Shown here: positions 32,796 to 43,202 of the stretch, piece after piece
How the letters are laid out: each line of letters starts with the position of its first letter
How positions within the stretch are numbered: the stretch's first letter is position 1
NCBI GenBank assembly: GCA_031459855.1
Contig: JAVKHP010000001.1
Location: forward strand, 416,059-480,058
Direction: 5' to 3'
Length of the DNA: 64,000 bases
DNA from: Armatimonadota bacterium
GTDB lineage: Bacteria > Sysuimicrobiota > Sysuimicrobiia > Sysuimicrobiales > Humicultoraceae
The notes under the pieces: model-generated
What the model saw: only the letters and a program-made list of their open reading frames with translations
Database searches by the model: none
Told to the model about the DNA's origin: nothing
Made by a program: the position numbers and the translations under genes

Positions 32796-33566
32796 TCACG
32801 GGGCCACACGCGCGCCCAGGACGGCCCGCACGATGCCCACGAAGGCATCGGCCTGCAGGCTGGCGCCCCCGACCAGGGCGCCATCGACCTCGGGTTGCCC
32901 GGCGAACTCACCGACCGTCTGGGGGGTGACGCTGCCGCCGTAGAGCACGCGGACCGCCGCCGCGCCAGCGCTGAACCGGTCGCGCAGCCAGGCGCGTAGC
33001 AGGCCGGCGATACGGTTCGCTTCTGCGCCGGTCGCAGGCCGGCCGGTGCCGATGGCCCAGACGGGCTCGTACGCCACGACGAGCCGCGCGGCGTCCGCCG
33101 CGCCGGCATCGGCGACCCCGGCGCGCAGTTGCGCGGCCAGCACGTCCTCGGTGCGCCCCGCCTCCCGTTCCTCCAACGTCTCGCCCACGCACAGGATGGG
33201 CACCAGCCCGTGCGCCAGGGCGGTGACCACCTTGCGCGCCACCATGGCATCCGTCTCGCCCAGACCGTGGCGGCGTTCGGAGTGTCCGATGATCACGTGG
33301 GTGCACCCCACGTCGCGCAGCATCGGCGCGGCGATCTCCCCGGTGAACGGCCCCTGGGGTGCCCAGTGCACGTTCTGGGCGCCCAGGCCGATCGTCGAGC
33401 CGGCCAGGGCGCGGCCGACGTCGGCCAGCGCCGTGAACGGCGGGCAGACCACGACCTCGATCCCGGCCAGGCCGTCCAGGGCCTGCCGCAGCGCGCCGAC
33501 CAGGTCCAGGGCCTCGCGGATGCGCAGGTGCATCTTCCAGTTGCCGGCCACCAGCGGTGTGCGCAT
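32796..33566 (-). CDS. tpiA: Triosephosphate isomerase
   Basis: Interconverts dihydroxyacetone phosphate and glyceraldehyde 3-phosphate; 256 aa, normal length. The active site is complete: N9 and K11 in AGNWKMH, His in HVIIGHSERR, and catalytic Glu in VVAYEPVWAIGTG. The phosphate-binding GGSVTP loop is present near the C-terminus. The ATG at 33566 has a GGAGG-like ribosome site. It lies 167 bp downstream of pgk. Confidence 0.98.
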   Translation of the reverse strand: MRTPLVAGNWKMHLRIREALDLVGALRQALDGLAGIEVVVCPPFTALADVGRALAGSTIGLGAQNVHWAPQGPFTGEIAAPMLRDVGCTHVIIGHSERRHGLGETDAMVARKVVTALAHGLVPILCVGETLEEREAGRTEDVLAAQLRAGVADAGAADAARLVVAYEPVWAIGTGRPATGAEANRIAGLLRAWLRDRFSAGAAAVRVLYGGSVTPQTVGEFAGQPEVDGALVGGASLQADAFVGIVRAVLGARVAP

Positions 33567-33733
33567 GATCGCCTCCTGAAAAGGTCCGAGCAGGCGCGTT
33601 GCGTCCGGAGCCTGCGGCGCTCAGGGTCTCCGGTTCTCAACCCGTCCCCGGGCTGTGACTGCCACTGCTCGATTGTCGGGCCCGCGAGCTGCGATGTGCG
33701 CCTACCGGACCCGGTCGGGCCGACAGGGCGCCG

Positions 33734-34942
33734 TCAGGCCGACCGGGCACCTGGCGCCTGTGCATCCTGCAGGACCGCGACACCGGGCAGCTCGCGCCCC
33801 TCCAGGAACTCCAGCGACGCCCCACCGCCGGTAGAGACGTGCGTCATGCGGTCGGCCAGGCCGAACGCGTCGACCGCCGCCGCGGTGTCGCCGCCGCCCA
33901 CGATGGTCACGGCGGACGCACGGGCCATCGCCTCGGCCACCGCGCGGGTGCCGGCGGCGAACGCCGGGATCTCGAAGACCCCCATCGGCCCGTTCCACAG
34001 CACGGTGCCGGCCTGGGCGATGACGCCCGCGAAGTGCGCCGCGGTCTCGGGCCCGATGTCCACGCCGGCCCACCCCGGTGGGATGGCCGAGGCGGGCACG
34101 ACGCGCGTGGGGGCGTCGGCCCGCACGGCCTCGGCCACCACCACGTCCACCGGCAGGTGGACCGCCACCCCGCGGCGGGCGGCCTCGGCGAGGAGGTCGG
34201 CCGCCAGCGCGAGGCGGTCGGGCTCACACAGTGACGCCCCGATCTCGTACCCGCGCGCCCGCAGGAACGTGTACGCCATGCCGCCGCCCAGCAGCAGGGT
34301 GTCGGCGCGGGTCAGCAGGTGGCGGATCACGGCGATCTTGTCCGATACCTTCTTGCCGCCCAGGATGGCCACGAACGGCCGGACCGGGTCCTCGAGCGCC
34401 TGGCCCAGGTGCCGCAACTCCTTCTCCATCAGGAAGCCCGCGACGGCCGGCAGCAGCGTGGCGACACCCACCGTAGACGCGTGCGCGCGATGGGCCGTCC
34501 CGAAGGCGTCGTTGACGTACAGGTCGGCCAGCGCCGCCAGCTGCGCGGCGAACGCCGGATCGTTGGCTTCCTCGCCCGGATGGAAGCGCAGGTTCTCCAG
34601 CAGCACCACCTGGCCGGGCTGCAGGGCCGCCACCGCCGCGGCGACCTCCGGGCCGACGCAGTCGGGTAGCACCGGCACCGGCTGCCCCAGCAGCGCGCTC
34701 AGCCGCTCGCCCACCGGTGCCAGGCGAAAGCGCGGGTCGGGGACCCCGCCCGGCCGCCCCAGGTGCGAGGCGAGGATCACGCGCGCCCCCCGCTCGACCA
34801 GGTAGCGGATCGTGGGGAGGGCCTCGCGGATGCGCCGGTCGTCGGTGACGACCCCACCCTCCATGGGCACGTTGAAGTCGACGCGCACCAGGACCCGCCG
34901 GCCCGCGACGTCCACGTCGCGGACGGTCTTCTTCGCGGCCAT
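33734..34942 (-). CDS. pgk: Phosphoglycerate kinase
   Basis: Transfers phosphate from 1,3-bisphosphoglycerate to ADP; 402 aa. Family blocks are [15 protein letters not shown] (N-terminal substrate site), [35 protein letters not shown] and the C-terminal GGGDTAAAV nucleotide loop. It starts 5 bp after the gap stop, so the two glycolytic enzymes are made together. Confidence 0.98.
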   Translation of the reverse strand: MAAKKTVRDVDVAGRRVLVRVDFNVPMEGGVVTDDRRIREALPTIRYLVERGARVILASHLGRPGGVPDPRFRLAPVGERLSALLGQPVPVLPDCVGPEVAAAVAALQPGQVVLLENLRFHPGEEANDPAFAAQLAALADLYVNDAFGTAHRAHASTVGVATLLPAVAGFLMEKELRHLGQALEDPVRPFVAILGGKKVSDKIAVIRHLLTRADTLLLGGGMAYTFLRARGYEIGASLCEPDRLALAADLLAEAARRGVAVHLPVDVVVAEAVRADAPTRVVPASAIPPGWAGVDIGPETAAHFAGVIAQAGTVLWNGPMGVFEIPAFAAGTRAVAEAMARASAVTIVGGGDTAAAVDAFGLADRMTHVSTGGGASLEFLEGRELPGVAVLQDAQAPGARSA

Positions 34943-34946
34943 GGGG

Positions 34947-35960
34947 CTACAGCCCGCGCTCGTACATGTACGCCACGAGGTCGGCCACGCGGCACGCGTA
35001 GCCCCACTCGTTGTCGTACCAGGTCATGACTTTCACGAAGGTCTCGCCGAGCACTGTCGTCAGCGGCCCGTCCACGATGCCCGAGCGCGGGTCGCCTTTG
35101 AAGTCCATGGAGACGAGCTCCTCCTCAGTGTACCCCAGGACCTTCCGCATCTCGCCCTCGGCGTACCGCTTGAAGGCGGCGTTGACCTCCTGGGCCGAGG
35201 CGGGCCGCTCGAGCTCGCACACGAGGTCGACGATGGACACGGTCGGCGTGGGGACCCGCAGGGCGATGCCGTGCATGCGGCCCTTCAGCTCGGGGAGCAC
35301 CAGGAAGATGGCCTTGGCGGCTCCGGTCGTGGCCGGGATGATGTTCAGCGCCGCCGCCCGGGCCTCGCGCAGGTTTTCGCCGACCACGTCCAGGATGCGC
35401 TGCGTGTTGGTGTAGGAGTGGACGGTGGTCATGAAGCCGCGCTTGATGCCGAACTCCCGGCTGAGCACCTTGGCTGTCACGGCCAGGGCGTTGGTGGTGC
35501 ACGACCCGTTGCTCACGATGGTGTGCCGGGCCGGATCGTAGAGCTCGTGGTTGACGCCCATGTTCACCGTGAGGTCCTCACCCTTCCCCGGCGCGCTGAT
35601 GACGACCTTCCGGACACCGTGGGCGAGGTGGCCGCGGGCCTGCTCGGCCGCGGTGAACCGCCCCGTGGACTCCACCACGATCTGTGCGCCCACCTCGTCC
35701 CAGGGGATCTGGGCCGGCTCGCGCTGGGAGAACACGCGGATCGCCTGGCCGTCGATCACGAGCGTCCCGTCCCGGGCGGCCACGGTGCCCGGGTACGTGC
35801 CGTAGTTGGAGTCGTACTTGAACAGGTGGGCGTTGGTCTGCAGGTCGGCGATGTCGTTGATGGCGACGACCTGGATGTCGTCGGGGTACCGCTCGCGCAT
35901 GGCCCGCAGGGACTGGCGGCCGATGCGCCCAAAGCCGTTGATTCCCACCCGCACTGGCAT
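34947..35960 (-). CDS. gap: Glyceraldehyde-3-phosphate dehydrogenase, type I
   Basis: NAD-linked oxidation and phosphorylation of glyceraldehyde 3-phosphate; 337 aa. The Rossmann motif INGFGRIGR (7-15), Asp36 (NAD rather than NADP preference) and the catalytic Cys154 in [11 protein letters not shown] are all visible. The WYDNEWGY block lies near the C-terminus. The ATG at 35960 is preceded by GAGGAGG. First gene of gap-pgk-tpi-secG. Confidence 0.98.
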   Translation of the reverse strand: MPVRVGINGFGRIGRQSLRAMRERYPDDIQVVAINDIADLQTNAHLFKYDSNYGTYPGTVAARDGTLVIDGQAIRVFSQREPAQIPWDEVGAQIVVESTGRFTAAEQARGHLAHGVRKVVISAPGKGEDLTVNMGVNHELYDPARHTIVSNGSCTTNALAVTAKVLSREFGIKRGFMTTVHSYTNTQRILDVVGENLREARAAALNIIPATTGAAKAIFLVLPELKGRMHGIALRVPTPTVSIVDLVCELERPASAQEVNAAFKRYAEGEMRKVLGYTEEELVSMDFKGDPRSGIVDGPLTTVLGETFVKVMTWYDNEWGYACRVADLVAYMYERGL

Positions 35961-36024
35961 GCCTCCACCTCCTCAGCACACGTCCCCTCGCACTTCAGGC
36001 TAGCGCACGCCCACCGGGGCTGTC

Positions 36025-36042
36025 ATCGGGCCGGGGCCCGAT
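36025..36042 (-). terminator. Perfect hairpin between Sbp gene and gap
   Basis: ATCGGGCC-GG-GGCCCGAT, an 8-bp inverted repeat 122 bp downstream of the Sbp stop and upstream of gap. No T-tract follows. Probable terminator or processing site separating the ATPase/DUF881/Sbp unit from the glycolytic operon. Confidence 0.4.
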
Positions 36043-36163
36043 CCGTCGCCGGGCGCTGCACGGCTCCACACGGGTGCGGCGTGCCGTCCGGCGGCGCCGC
36101 CCGGCGCCCTCGACGCCCGCCGGGCGTGCTCACCCCGGGCCGTCGTCGGACCGTGGCCGACCC

Positions 36164-36529
36164 CTAGCCGCGGCGTGCCTCGGATCGGTCGACCTTCAGG
36201 TAGGCGGCCAGCACGTCGCGCCGGATGAACCCGATGTTGTCGAAGATGCGGATGCTGAAGGCGATGACGGCGCCCAGGTAGATGTCCAGGCCCAGCAGGT
36301 CGCCGATGGCGGTGAGCAGGGCGGCGAAGCCGGCGTTCACGATGAACCCCGACAGGAAGATGAGCAGGTCGAACCGGTCCTCCAGCTGCGCCCGGAGGCC
36401 ACCGAGCACCGTGTCGATCGCCGCCAGGATGGCGATGGCCGTGTACTTCACGTACCCCAGGGGGATCTCCACCGAGACCAGGAACCCCAGCACGATGCCC
36501 ACGATCAGGCCGAGCAGTGGCAGCCACAC
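36164..36529 (-). CDS. Small basic protein family (Sbp/DUF1290)
   Basis: Membrane protein of 121 aa with three or four hydrophobic helices (VWLPLLGLIVGIVLGFLVS, VKYTAIAILAAIDTVLGGL, FDLLIFLSGFIVNAGFAALL). The block AIDTVLGGLRAQLEDRFD is the Sbp signature. The GTG at 36529 has AGGAGG 9 bases upstream. In Gram-positive relatives sbp sits with DUF881 and division genes near ftsZ. Here it closes the V-ATPase transcript behind DUF881, without division genes. Function is not established. Confidence 0.88.
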   Translation of the reverse strand: MWLPLLGLIVGIVLGFLVSVEIPLGYVKYTAIAILAAIDTVLGGLRAQLEDRFDLLIFLSGFIVNAGFAALLTAIGDLLGLDIYLGAVIAFSIRIFDNIGFIRRDVLAAYLKVDRSEARRG

Positions 36530-36542
36530 GGGCGGATCCCTC

Positions 36543-37307
36543 CTACTGCGGTGCGCGCACGTGCTCGAACCGGTAGATGCCACGGTACCCCGGCACGTGG
36601 AGCCGGGTCTGCCGCGCCAGGCGCACGGGGAAGCCGAAGGCCACCAGCATCTCCACCGCCCCGGCTGGCCGCCGCAGGGCGGCCAGCAGCGCGTCGGGGT
36701 CGCCGATGGCCGTGATGACGTACGGCGGGGCCAGCCGCTTGGCGTTGCAGAGGATGGTGGTGCCGACGCAGTTGATCCCGGTGCTGGAGACGACCCGCTC
36801 GCCGTTGACGGCCACGGCCTCTGCCCCGGCTGCCCACAGTTCGGCCACCACGGCGTAGAGGTCCGAGTAGTGCAGGATCGTCTTGTTGGGGTCCTCGCCG
36901 GGGCGTGGTGGCCGCGGGTTGTCGGCGAGCTCGACCACCACGCCCGGCCCCTCCACGGGCGTCACCCCGGCCCGGGCCCGCAGCTCCTGCAGCGTCCGGC
37001 TCAGGCGCGCCGCCGCGGTGCGCCCCTCGGCGGCGGCCTTCTCGTAGTCCTGCAGGCGCGCCCGCAGCTCGGCGACCTCGGCTTCCAGACTCGCCCGGCG
37101 CCGCTCGTGGTCGCGCAGGATCAGGGCCAGCTGCTCCAGCTCGGTCGGGGGGATCTGCAGCGTGCGGCGCACCTGCCAGACCGTGCGCACCTGGAGGACC
37201 ACGACGAAGCCCACCAGCGCCAGCAGCCCGGCCAGGGGCGCCTGCCACCGCACCGCGTGTCGCGCCACGACGGGAAGGACCGTGCGACCTGACCGACGAT
37301 GCGCCAC
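36543..37307 (-). CDS. DUF881 family membrane-anchored protein
   Basis: Protein of 254 aa with one N-terminal membrane helix (PLAGLLALVGFVVVLQV), a coiled-coil (residues about 55-105, EQLALILRDHERRRASLEAE onward) and the DUF881 domain (TPVEGPGVVVELAD, AVVAELWAAGAEAVAVNGER, CVGTTILCNAKRLAPPYVI). The GTG at 37307 has GGAG 7 bases upstream. DUF881 proteins are usually neighbours of Sbp and cell-division genes; a role in envelope or division is suspected but unproven. Confidence 0.9.
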   Translation of the reverse strand: MAHRRSGRTVLPVVARHAVRWQAPLAGLLALVGFVVVLQVRTVWQVRRTLQIPPTELEQLALILRDHERRRASLEAEVAELRARLQDYEKAAAEGRTAAARLSRTLQELRARAGVTPVEGPGVVVELADNPRPPRPGEDPNKTILHYSDLYAVVAELWAAGAEAVAVNGERVVSSTGINCVGTTILCNAKRLAPPYVITAIGDPDALLAALRRPAGAVEMLVAFGFPVRLARQTRLHVPGYRGIYRFEHVRAPQ

Positions 37308-37358
37308 CGATGCGCTCCGCGGCGACGGGCCCCCGCCCGGGGCCTGCCCGGGCCGGGG

Positions 37359-38000
37359 TCAGCGCCCGGCCTCCTTGGCCTCCAGCTTCTTCTTGATGCG
37401 CTTCAGGCGGAAGACGTCCTCCCGGGCCCGCTGCTCCAGCACGGAGGCGATGTACCGGGTCTCCATGCGCAGCCGCGGGATCACCACCTGCTCCAGGGCG
37501 TTGACGCGGCGGGTCGTCTTCTTGATCTCCTCGCCGATCTTGCGCAGCTTGATCTCGGTGGCGGCCACCGCCAGGATCGCGCTCACCACGTCCTCGAACT
37601 GGCTCGTGCTGGCCATGGTGCGGGCGCTGGTGGCCACGGGGTTCTGGCCCCGCTCGAGCACGGAGCGCCGCACGTCGGTGATGGCCACCTCGGGGATCTT
37701 GGTCCCCCACACGTTGCGGATGGCGATGTCCAGCAGCACGTCCCGCCGGGCCGGGATGGCGGCGGCCTCGAGCGCCTCGCGGCCCTCGAAGGCCTTGGCC
37801 AGGGTCAGCATGACGTACGCCTCGCGGCAGGCGGCGGTGAGGCGCTCGCGGGCCTGGAGCGACTCGCGCACGACCTTGAAGAAGTCGGCCACCAGCGCAT
37901 CGCGCTTCCGCTTGAGCAGGTCGACGCCCTGCTGCGCCACGCGCAGCTGGTTGCGCCGCTGCAGCAGGTTCATGCGGGTGGGGCTGATGACCTCGGCCAT
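37359..38000 (-). CDS. atpD: V/A-type ATP synthase subunit D (central stalk)
   Basis: Coiled-coil rotor shaft of the V/A-ATPase, 213 aa. It begins ISPTRMNLLQRRNQLRVAQQ, the subunit D signature. Long amphipathic helices at both ends pair as the stalk, and the C-terminus carries RMETRYIASVLEQRAREDVF. It couples catalytic-head rotation to the membrane ring together with subunit F. Last ATPase gene of the operon, 63 bp after subunit B. Confidence 0.95.
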   Translation of the reverse strand: MAEVISPTRMNLLQRRNQLRVAQQGVDLLKRKRDALVADFFKVVRESLQARERLTAACREAYVMLTLAKAFEGREALEAAAIPARRDVLLDIAIRNVWGTKIPEVAITDVRRSVLERGQNPVATSARTMASTSQFEDVVSAILAVAATEIKLRKIGEEIKKTTRRVNALEQVVIPRLRMETRYIASVLEQRAREDVFRLKRIKKKLEAKEAGR

Positions 38001-38063
38001 TGCGCGCTCCCCGTCTCTGTCAGCGCCCCGGGCGCGCCGTCGGCGCGGCGCCCGCGTCCGGCG

Positions 38064-39479
38064 TCACAGCCGGATCTTCTCCTCCCAGAGCTGCTCCATC
38101 TGCTCGCCGAAGTAGTACTTGTCCACGTGGTCCTGCTTGATGCGCTTGAGTTCACCCTTGGGGAACATCGACAGGAGCTTCCAGCCGATGGTGAGGGTCT
38201 CCTCGATGGACCGATCGGTCTGCCCCTGGCCCAGGAACTCGCGCTCGAACGCCTCGGCGAACTTCAGGTAGAGGCGGTCGCGGTCGGTCAGCGCTTCCTC
38301 GCCGATGATGGCCACGAGGCGGCGCAGGTCCACGCCGTTGGCGTACGACGCGAACAGCTGGTCCTTGACGTTGGCGTGGTCGGCGCGGGTGCGCCCGGGC
38401 CCGATGCCGTCGTTCATCAGGCGCGACAGGCTCGGCAGGGGGTTGATGGGCGGGTAGATCCCGTTGCGGTGCAGCGCCCGGCTCAGCACGATCTGCCCTT
38501 CGGTGATGTAGCCCGTGAGGTCGGGGATCGGGTGGGTGATGTCGTCGTCGGGCATGGTCAGGATCGGCAGCTGGGTGATGGAGCCCTTGCGGCCGTGGAT
38601 GCGGCCCGCGCGCTCGTAGATGGTGGCCAGGTCGGTGTACATGTAGCCGGGGTAGCCGCGCCGGCCCGGGATCTCCTCGCGCGCCGCGCCGATCTCGCGC
38701 AGCGCCTCGCAGTAGTTGGTCATGTCCGTCAGGATGACCAGCACCTGCATGTCCAGCTCGAACGCCAGGTACTCGGCGGTGGTCAGCGCCACCCGGGGGG
38801 TCATCAGCCGCTCGATGGCCGGGTCGTCGGCCAGGTTGAGGAAGACCACGCTGCGCGCCAGCGCGCCGGTGGACTCGAACTGCTCGATGAAGTACGCCGC
38901 CTCGCGCTGGGTGATGCCCATGGCGCCGAAGACCACCGAGAACGCCTCGCCCTCGCCGCGCACCCTGGCCTGGCGGGCGATCTGGGCCGCCAGCTCGTTG
39001 TGGGGCAGCCCCGCGCCCGAGAAGATCGGCAGCTTCTGGCCGCGCACCAGCGTGTTGAGGCCGTCGATGGCCGAGATGCCGGTCTGGATGAACTCCTGCG
39101 GCCGTTGCCGCGCCACCGGGTTGATGGGCGCGCCCACCACCGGCAGGCGCTTCTCGGGGATGATGGGCGGCAGCCCGTCGATGGGATCGCCCAGGCCGTT
39201 GAACCGTCGGCCGATCATCTCGCGGGAGACGCCGATGCGGGCCACGTCCTCGCGCAGGCTGACCGAGGTGTGGGCCAGGTCCAGTCCGGCGGTCTCCTCG
39301 AAGACCTGGATCACCGCCACCCGCTCGGACGCCTCGATGACCTGGCCGCCCCGGATGCTGCCGTCGGGCAGGTGGATGTTGACGATGGCGCCATACGGCA
39401 GGTCCCGGGCGCCCTCGACGAACAGCAGCGGCCCGGAGATGTACGAGATCGACTGGTACTGCTTGGTCGCCAGCTCCAT
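38064..39479 (-). CDS. atpB: V/A-type ATP synthase subunit B (non-catalytic)
   Basis: Regulatory nucleotide-binding subunit of the V1/A1 head, 471 aa. Start [20 protein letters not shown], the centre [16 protein letters not shown], and [18 protein letters not shown] are typical. The Walker A loop is replaced by [14 protein letters not shown], as expected for the B subunit, which does not hydrolyse ATP. It lies 6 bp after subunit A. Confidence 0.97.
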   Translation of the reverse strand: MELATKQYQSISYISGPLLFVEGARDLPYGAIVNIHLPDGSIRGGQVIEASERVAVIQVFEETAGLDLAHTSVSLREDVARIGVSREMIGRRFNGLGDPIDGLPPIIPEKRLPVVGAPINPVARQRPQEFIQTGISAIDGLNTLVRGQKLPIFSGAGLPHNELAAQIARQARVRGEGEAFSVVFGAMGITQREAAYFIEQFESTGALARSVVFLNLADDPAIERLMTPRVALTTAEYLAFELDMQVLVILTDMTNYCEALREIGAAREEIPGRRGYPGYMYTDLATIYERAGRIHGRKGSITQLPILTMPDDDITHPIPDLTGYITEGQIVLSRALHRNGIYPPINPLPSLSRLMNDGIGPGRTRADHANVKDQLFASYANGVDLRRLVAIIGEEALTDRDRLYLKFAEAFEREFLGQGQTDRSIEETLTIGWKLLSMFPKGELKRIKQDHVDKYYFGEQMEQLWEEKIRL

Positions 39480-39485
39480 GGCCTG

Positions 39486-41243
39486 CTACCCTCCCGCCGC
39501 GGCCTTGGCCCCGAACGCCTCGGGGAGCCGCGCGAACCACGCCGCGATGTACGCGCCGAACTGGTCGTTGGGCACTTCCTTCATGCGGGCGATCTCCTCC
39601 ATCTGCTTGAGGTTCAGGATCTCGTCCATGGCCATCCCGCGCCGCAGCGCCGCGCTGGCCTCGTCGTAGAAGGTGATGATGGCCCGCAGCATCCCGTAGG
39701 CCTTCTCCAGGGAGCAGTAGGCGTCCACCTCCGAGAACGACGACTGCTGGAGGAAGTCCTCGCGCAGCATCTTGCCCGCCTCGATCACCAGCCGCTGGTC
39801 GTCCTGGAGGGCGTCGGGCCCCACGAGCTGCACGATCTCCTGCAGCTCGGCCTCGCGCTGCAGCAGCGCCGAGGCGCGGTCGCGCAGGGTCTCGAAGTCC
39901 TCGGGCATGTGCTCCCGGTACCAGTCGCGGAACAGCGGCGTGTAGAGGCTGTAGGAGCGCAGCCAGTGGATGGCCGGGAAGTGGCGCCGGTGGGCCAGGC
40001 TGGCGTCCAGCGACCAGAAGGTGCCGACGATGCGCAGGGTGGCCTGGGTAACCGGTTCGGACAGGTCGCCGCCGGGTGGCGAGACCGCCCCGACCACGGT
40101 GACCGACCCGTGGCGCTCCGGCTGCCCCAGGCAGACGGCGCGCCCGGCGCGCTCGTAGAACGCCGCCAGACGGCTGGAGAGGTAGGGCGGGTAGCCCTCC
40201 TCGGCGGGCATCTCCTCCAGCCGGGACGAGATCTCGCGCATCGCCTCGGCCCACCGGCTGGTGGAGTCGGCCATCAGCGCCACCTTGTAGCCCTGGTCAC
40301 GCCAGTACTCGGCCATGGTGATGCCGGTGTAGACCGACGCCTCCCGGGCCGCCACGGGCATGTTGGACGTGTTGGCGATGATGATCGTCCGCTCCATGAG
40401 CGGCCGGCCAGTGCGCGGGTCCTCCAGCTCGGGGAACTCGTCGAGCACGTGGGTCATCTCGTTGCCGCGCTCGCCGCACCCCACGTAGATGATCACGTCG
40501 GCGTTGGACCACTTGGCCAGCGTCTGCTGCATGACGGTCTTCCCCGAGCCGAACGGCCCGGGGATGGCCGCCGCACCGCCCATCGCCACCGGGAAGAGGA
40601 CGTCGATGATGCGCTGGCCCGAGATGAACGGCTCCCGCGGGTCGAGCTTGCGCGCCACGGGCCGGGGCACGCGCACCGGCCAGCGGTGCGCGAGCCGCAG
40701 CTCGGTGCCGTCGTCCAGACGGCCGATGACGTCGTCGACGGTGAACTCCCCGGAGCGCAGCTCCGCGAGCCGCCCGCCCCGCAGCCCCGGCGGCACCATG
40801 ATCCGGTGCTGGAAGCCGAACTCCTGCACCCAGCCCAGCACGTCGCCGGGGCCGACCTGCTGCCCGGGGGCCGCCGTGGCGACGAACGCCCACCGCTTCG
40901 TACGGTCGAGGGCCTCGGTCACCGCGCCGCGGGCGATGAAGTCGCCCTTCTGGCGCCGCACGCTCTCCAGGGGCCGCTGAATGCCGTCGAAGATCGAGGT
41001 CAGCAGCCCCGGCCCCAGCTCCAGCGACAGGGGCGCGCCCGTGGTGTGCACGGGCTCCCCCACCTGCAACCCCGAGGTGTCCTCGTAGACCTGGATGAAG
41101 GCCGTGGCCCCGTCCAGCCGGATGATCTCGCCCAGCAGGCCCTCGCGGCCCACGCGGACCAGGTCGTACATCCGCGCGCCGGGAATCCCCCGGGCGATGA
41201 CCGCTGGCCCGGCGATCTTGATGATCTCGCCCTGCGTCGCCAT
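39486..41243 (-). CDS. atpA: V/A-type ATP synthase subunit A (catalytic)
   Basis: Catalytic subunit of 585 aa. Walker A is [12 protein letters not shown] near residues 227-238, and the Walker B region is [20 protein letters not shown]. The V/A-specific non-homologous insertion (about residues 90-190) is present, separating it from F-type beta subunits. [21 protein letters not shown] is another hallmark. Neighbours F and B overlap or nearly abut it. Confidence 0.98.
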   Translation of the reverse strand: MATQGEIIKIAGPAVIARGIPGARMYDLVRVGREGLLGEIIRLDGATAFIQVYEDTSGLQVGEPVHTTGAPLSLELGPGLLTSIFDGIQRPLESVRRQKGDFIARGAVTEALDRTKRWAFVATAAPGQQVGPGDVLGWVQEFGFQHRIMVPPGLRGGRLAELRSGEFTVDDVIGRLDDGTELRLAHRWPVRVPRPVARKLDPREPFISGQRIIDVLFPVAMGGAAAIPGPFGSGKTVMQQTLAKWSNADVIIYVGCGERGNEMTHVLDEFPELEDPRTGRPLMERTIIIANTSNMPVAAREASVYTGITMAEYWRDQGYKVALMADSTSRWAEAMREISSRLEEMPAEEGYPPYLSSRLAAFYERAGRAVCLGQPERHGSVTVVGAVSPPGGDLSEPVTQATLRIVGTFWSLDASLAHRRHFPAIHWLRSYSLYTPLFRDWYREHMPEDFETLRDRASALLQREAELQEIVQLVGPDALQDDQRLVIEAGKMLREDFLQQSSFSEVDAYCSLEKAYGMLRAIITFYDEASAALRRGMAMDEILNLKQMEEIARMKEVPNDQFGAYIAAWFARLPEAFGAKAAAGG

Positions 41244-41253
41244 CGCCTGCCTC

Positions 41254-41571
41254 CTACCGCAGCTTCACGTAGAACCCGATGTGCTCCTTGACCAGCCGCG
41301 CCACGTACTGCTCGGCGCTCTCGGCCTGCGCCTCCGGGGCCGGGAACGGCACGAGGATCGGCAGGTCGCGGCCGCGCAGCAGCCGCGCGCGCTCCTCGGC
41401 GGCCCCCTCCAGCAGCGCCTCGTTGACGGCCACCAGGCCGTAGTCCAGCGCGACGAGCTGCCGGAGCTGCTCCAGGGCCTCCCGGGGCGTGGTGGCCTCG
41501 CGCACCTCCACGCCCGCCAGGCGAAAGCCCGTGGCGGTCTCGGGGTCGGTGATCACGGCGAACCTATACAA
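41254..41571 (-). CDS. atpF: V/A-type ATP synthase subunit F
   Basis: Small stalk subunit of 105 aa that regulates the rotor with subunit D. It reads [20 protein letters not shown] at the N-terminus, then [10 protein letters not shown] and [10 protein letters not shown], the CheY-like fold of subunit F. I place the start at the TTG at 41571, overlapping the end of subunit C by 8 bp with GGGAG just upstream. No ATG is available in frame nearby. Confidence 0.9.
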   Translation of the reverse strand: MYRFAVITDPETATGFRLAGVEVREATTPREALEQLRQLVALDYGLVAVNEALLEGAAEERARLLRGRDLPILVPFPAPEAQAESAEQYVARLVKEHIGFYVKLR

Positions 41572-42595
41572 GGAGCATCTCCCGGCGCACCTGCTCGCGC
41601 GGCAGCCCGTACACCTTGCCGCGCGCAATGAGCCGCAGGTTCGCCACCTCCGCGGTCTTCATGGCCAGGAAGCCCACGACGATGTCGATGCCCAACGGAT
41701 CGCCCAGGTAGTAGCGGACCAGGGTCCTGACCACATGATAGTCGAGCTCCCGTTCGAACGCCACGAGATCGCCGGGCAGTTCTTTCACCGGAAAGCCGTG
41801 GACGCGCAGCCGCTCCCACGCCGCCGCCTGGGCCTGGGCATCCGACAGCCCCAGGAACAGCTTGTCGGTGACGATGGCGCCGCCGGGGATGTAGAACTGC
41901 AGCCGCCGGGCCTCGGGCAGCGTCCCGGCCAGGGCCAGCTTGAGCGCGGTCTTGACGTTGGCGACGTCGATCTCGGTGCGGAAGACCTCGCGCAGCACCG
42001 CGGCGTCGTGCCCCCGACCGCTCGCCCGCGCCAGCCCCCAGCCAGCATAGGCGCGCTCCAGCCCCAACTCCAACGCCAGCAGGTCCTGGGTGCGGGCGTA
42101 CGCGGCGACGCCCTCGGCCAGCGGCCCCGCCAGCGGGTGGTTCACCGCCTCCAGCGTGCCGGCCAGCGCTGCCATGTCGGGGTAGCCCGCCAGCTCCTTC
42201 AGGAGGGTCTCGCTGAGGTTGCCGGCCGGCACCAGGGCAGCGACGATCTCGTCCGCGGGGCGGCCGGCATGTTTGCCGCGCACGATGACCCGCAGGTTGT
42301 GCAGGTCCCAGCGCAGCAGCAGCGTCTCCAGCAGCGCGCGGGCCTGGCCGTCGGCGAAGCTCAGAATCGCCCGCGTGGTGCGCTGGAGGTTGCGCGCCAG
42401 CGCCTCGTCCACCGCCCGCACACCCTGCGCGCGGACCAGCGCTTCCTGGAGGTCGTCGCCGTAGGGCGTGGCCGCCAGCGCCTGCAGGAACGCCTCGAAC
42501 GTCGGCGCCCCGAGCAGCTCCTCCAGCCGCCCCGGCGACAGCAGCCGGCTGCGCATGGCGCGGACCCTGGCGTTGACGTAGGGGAAGTCCGGCAT
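41564..42595 (-). CDS. atpC: V/A-type ATP synthase subunit C (d-type, ring cap)
   Basis: All-helical funnel-shaped subunit of 343 aa that links the central stalk to the proteolipid ring. It begins PDFPYVNARVRAMRSRLLSP, the typical family start, with repeats of LHNLRVIVRGKHAGRPADE and VANLRLIARGKVYGLPREQV. The repeated NLR-IxRGK motif marks its three-fold internal symmetry. It overlaps subunit F and is 11 bp from subunit E. Confidence 0.93.
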   Translation of the reverse strand: MPDFPYVNARVRAMRSRLLSPGRLEELLGAPTFEAFLQALAATPYGDDLQEALVRAQGVRAVDEALARNLQRTTRAILSFADGQARALLETLLLRWDLHNLRVIVRGKHAGRPADEIVAALVPAGNLSETLLKELAGYPDMAALAGTLEAVNHPLAGPLAEGVAAYARTQDLLALELGLERAYAGWGLARASGRGHDAAVLREVFRTEIDVANVKTALKLALAGTLPEARRLQFYIPGGAIVTDKLFLGLSDAQAQAAAWERLRVHGFPVKELPGDLVAFERELDYHVVRTLVRYYLGDPLGIDIVVGFLAMKTAEVANLRLIARGKVYGLPREQVRREMLLV

Positions 42596-42606
42596 GCGGC
42601 CGACGG

Positions 42607-43185
42607 TTACCCCCAGAGCACGCGCGCCACCTCGCCGGCCAGCATCGGACGCGCGCGCTCCAGGCGCGAGGCCAGCGTGTTGGTGACGACGAACCGCCCA
42701 TCGGCCGAGGTCACGCGCGCGCCGCCGGTCACGGCCGGGTCGGTGTGCACCTGCACCTGCCAGCCCTGGCGGCGGACCACCTCGCGTGCCAGCGGCGCGT
42801 CGTCGGGGTGCACCGTGACCACGGCGGCATCGCCGAGGCTGCGCACCGCCTCCAGGAGAAACGCCTCCAGCGCCGCCGGGTACGCCTGGGGGTCGCGCGC
42901 CAGCCGCGCCAGTTCGGCCTCGGCCTCGGCGAAGACCTTGCCGATCTCCTCCTCTTTGGCCTGGAGCACCAGGGACGTCGCGCGCAGCTGCGCGGTGCTC
43001 TGCGCCCGGGTCACCGCGGCACGGTAGGCGGCCTCCAGCCGCTCGTGGTGGCGCGCCACCAGCTCGGCCGCCTGCTGCCGGGCCTCGGCGACGATCGCCT
43101 CGGCCTGGGCCCGGGCGTCGGCCAGGAGCTTCTCGCGCTCGGCCGCAGCCTCGCGCTCGAGGAGGGCGATCAGCTCCGACGTCAT
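42607..43185 (-). CDS. atpE: V/A-type ATP synthase subunit E (peripheral stalk)
   Basis: Peripheral-stalk subunit of 192 aa. Its N-terminal half is a coiled coil (EREAAAEREKLLADARAQAE, AAELVARHHERLEAAY), and the C-terminal globular part holds AVVTVHPDDAPLAREVV and GGARVTSADGRFVVTNTLASR, the VatE fold. With subunit H it anchors the head to subunit I. The ATG is at 43185. Confidence 0.92.
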   Translation of the reverse strand: MTSELIALLEREAAAEREKLLADARAQAEAIVAEARQQAAELVARHHERLEAAYRAAVTRAQSTAQLRATSLVLQAKEEEIGKVFAEAEAELARLARDPQAYPAALEAFLLEAVRSLGDAAVVTVHPDDAPLAREVVRRQGWQVQVHTDPAVTGGARVTSADGRFVVTNTLASRLERARPMLAGEVARVLWG

Positions 43186-43202
43186 GGTCTGCGCCCGCCG
43201 GA

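Noticed and set aside
32395-32799. 134-codon minus-strand frame between tpi and secG
   Set aside because: Arg/Gly/Cys-rich product, no ribosome site, no homologous motif; translates a repeat-like gap.
37299-41291. A very long plus-strand open frame (about 1330 codons) opposite the ATPase D/B/A genes
   Set aside because: Its product is Gly/Arg/His/Asp-rich low complexity, has no ribosome site or family motif, and mirrors the codon structure of real minus-strand genes, a normal artefact at this GC.
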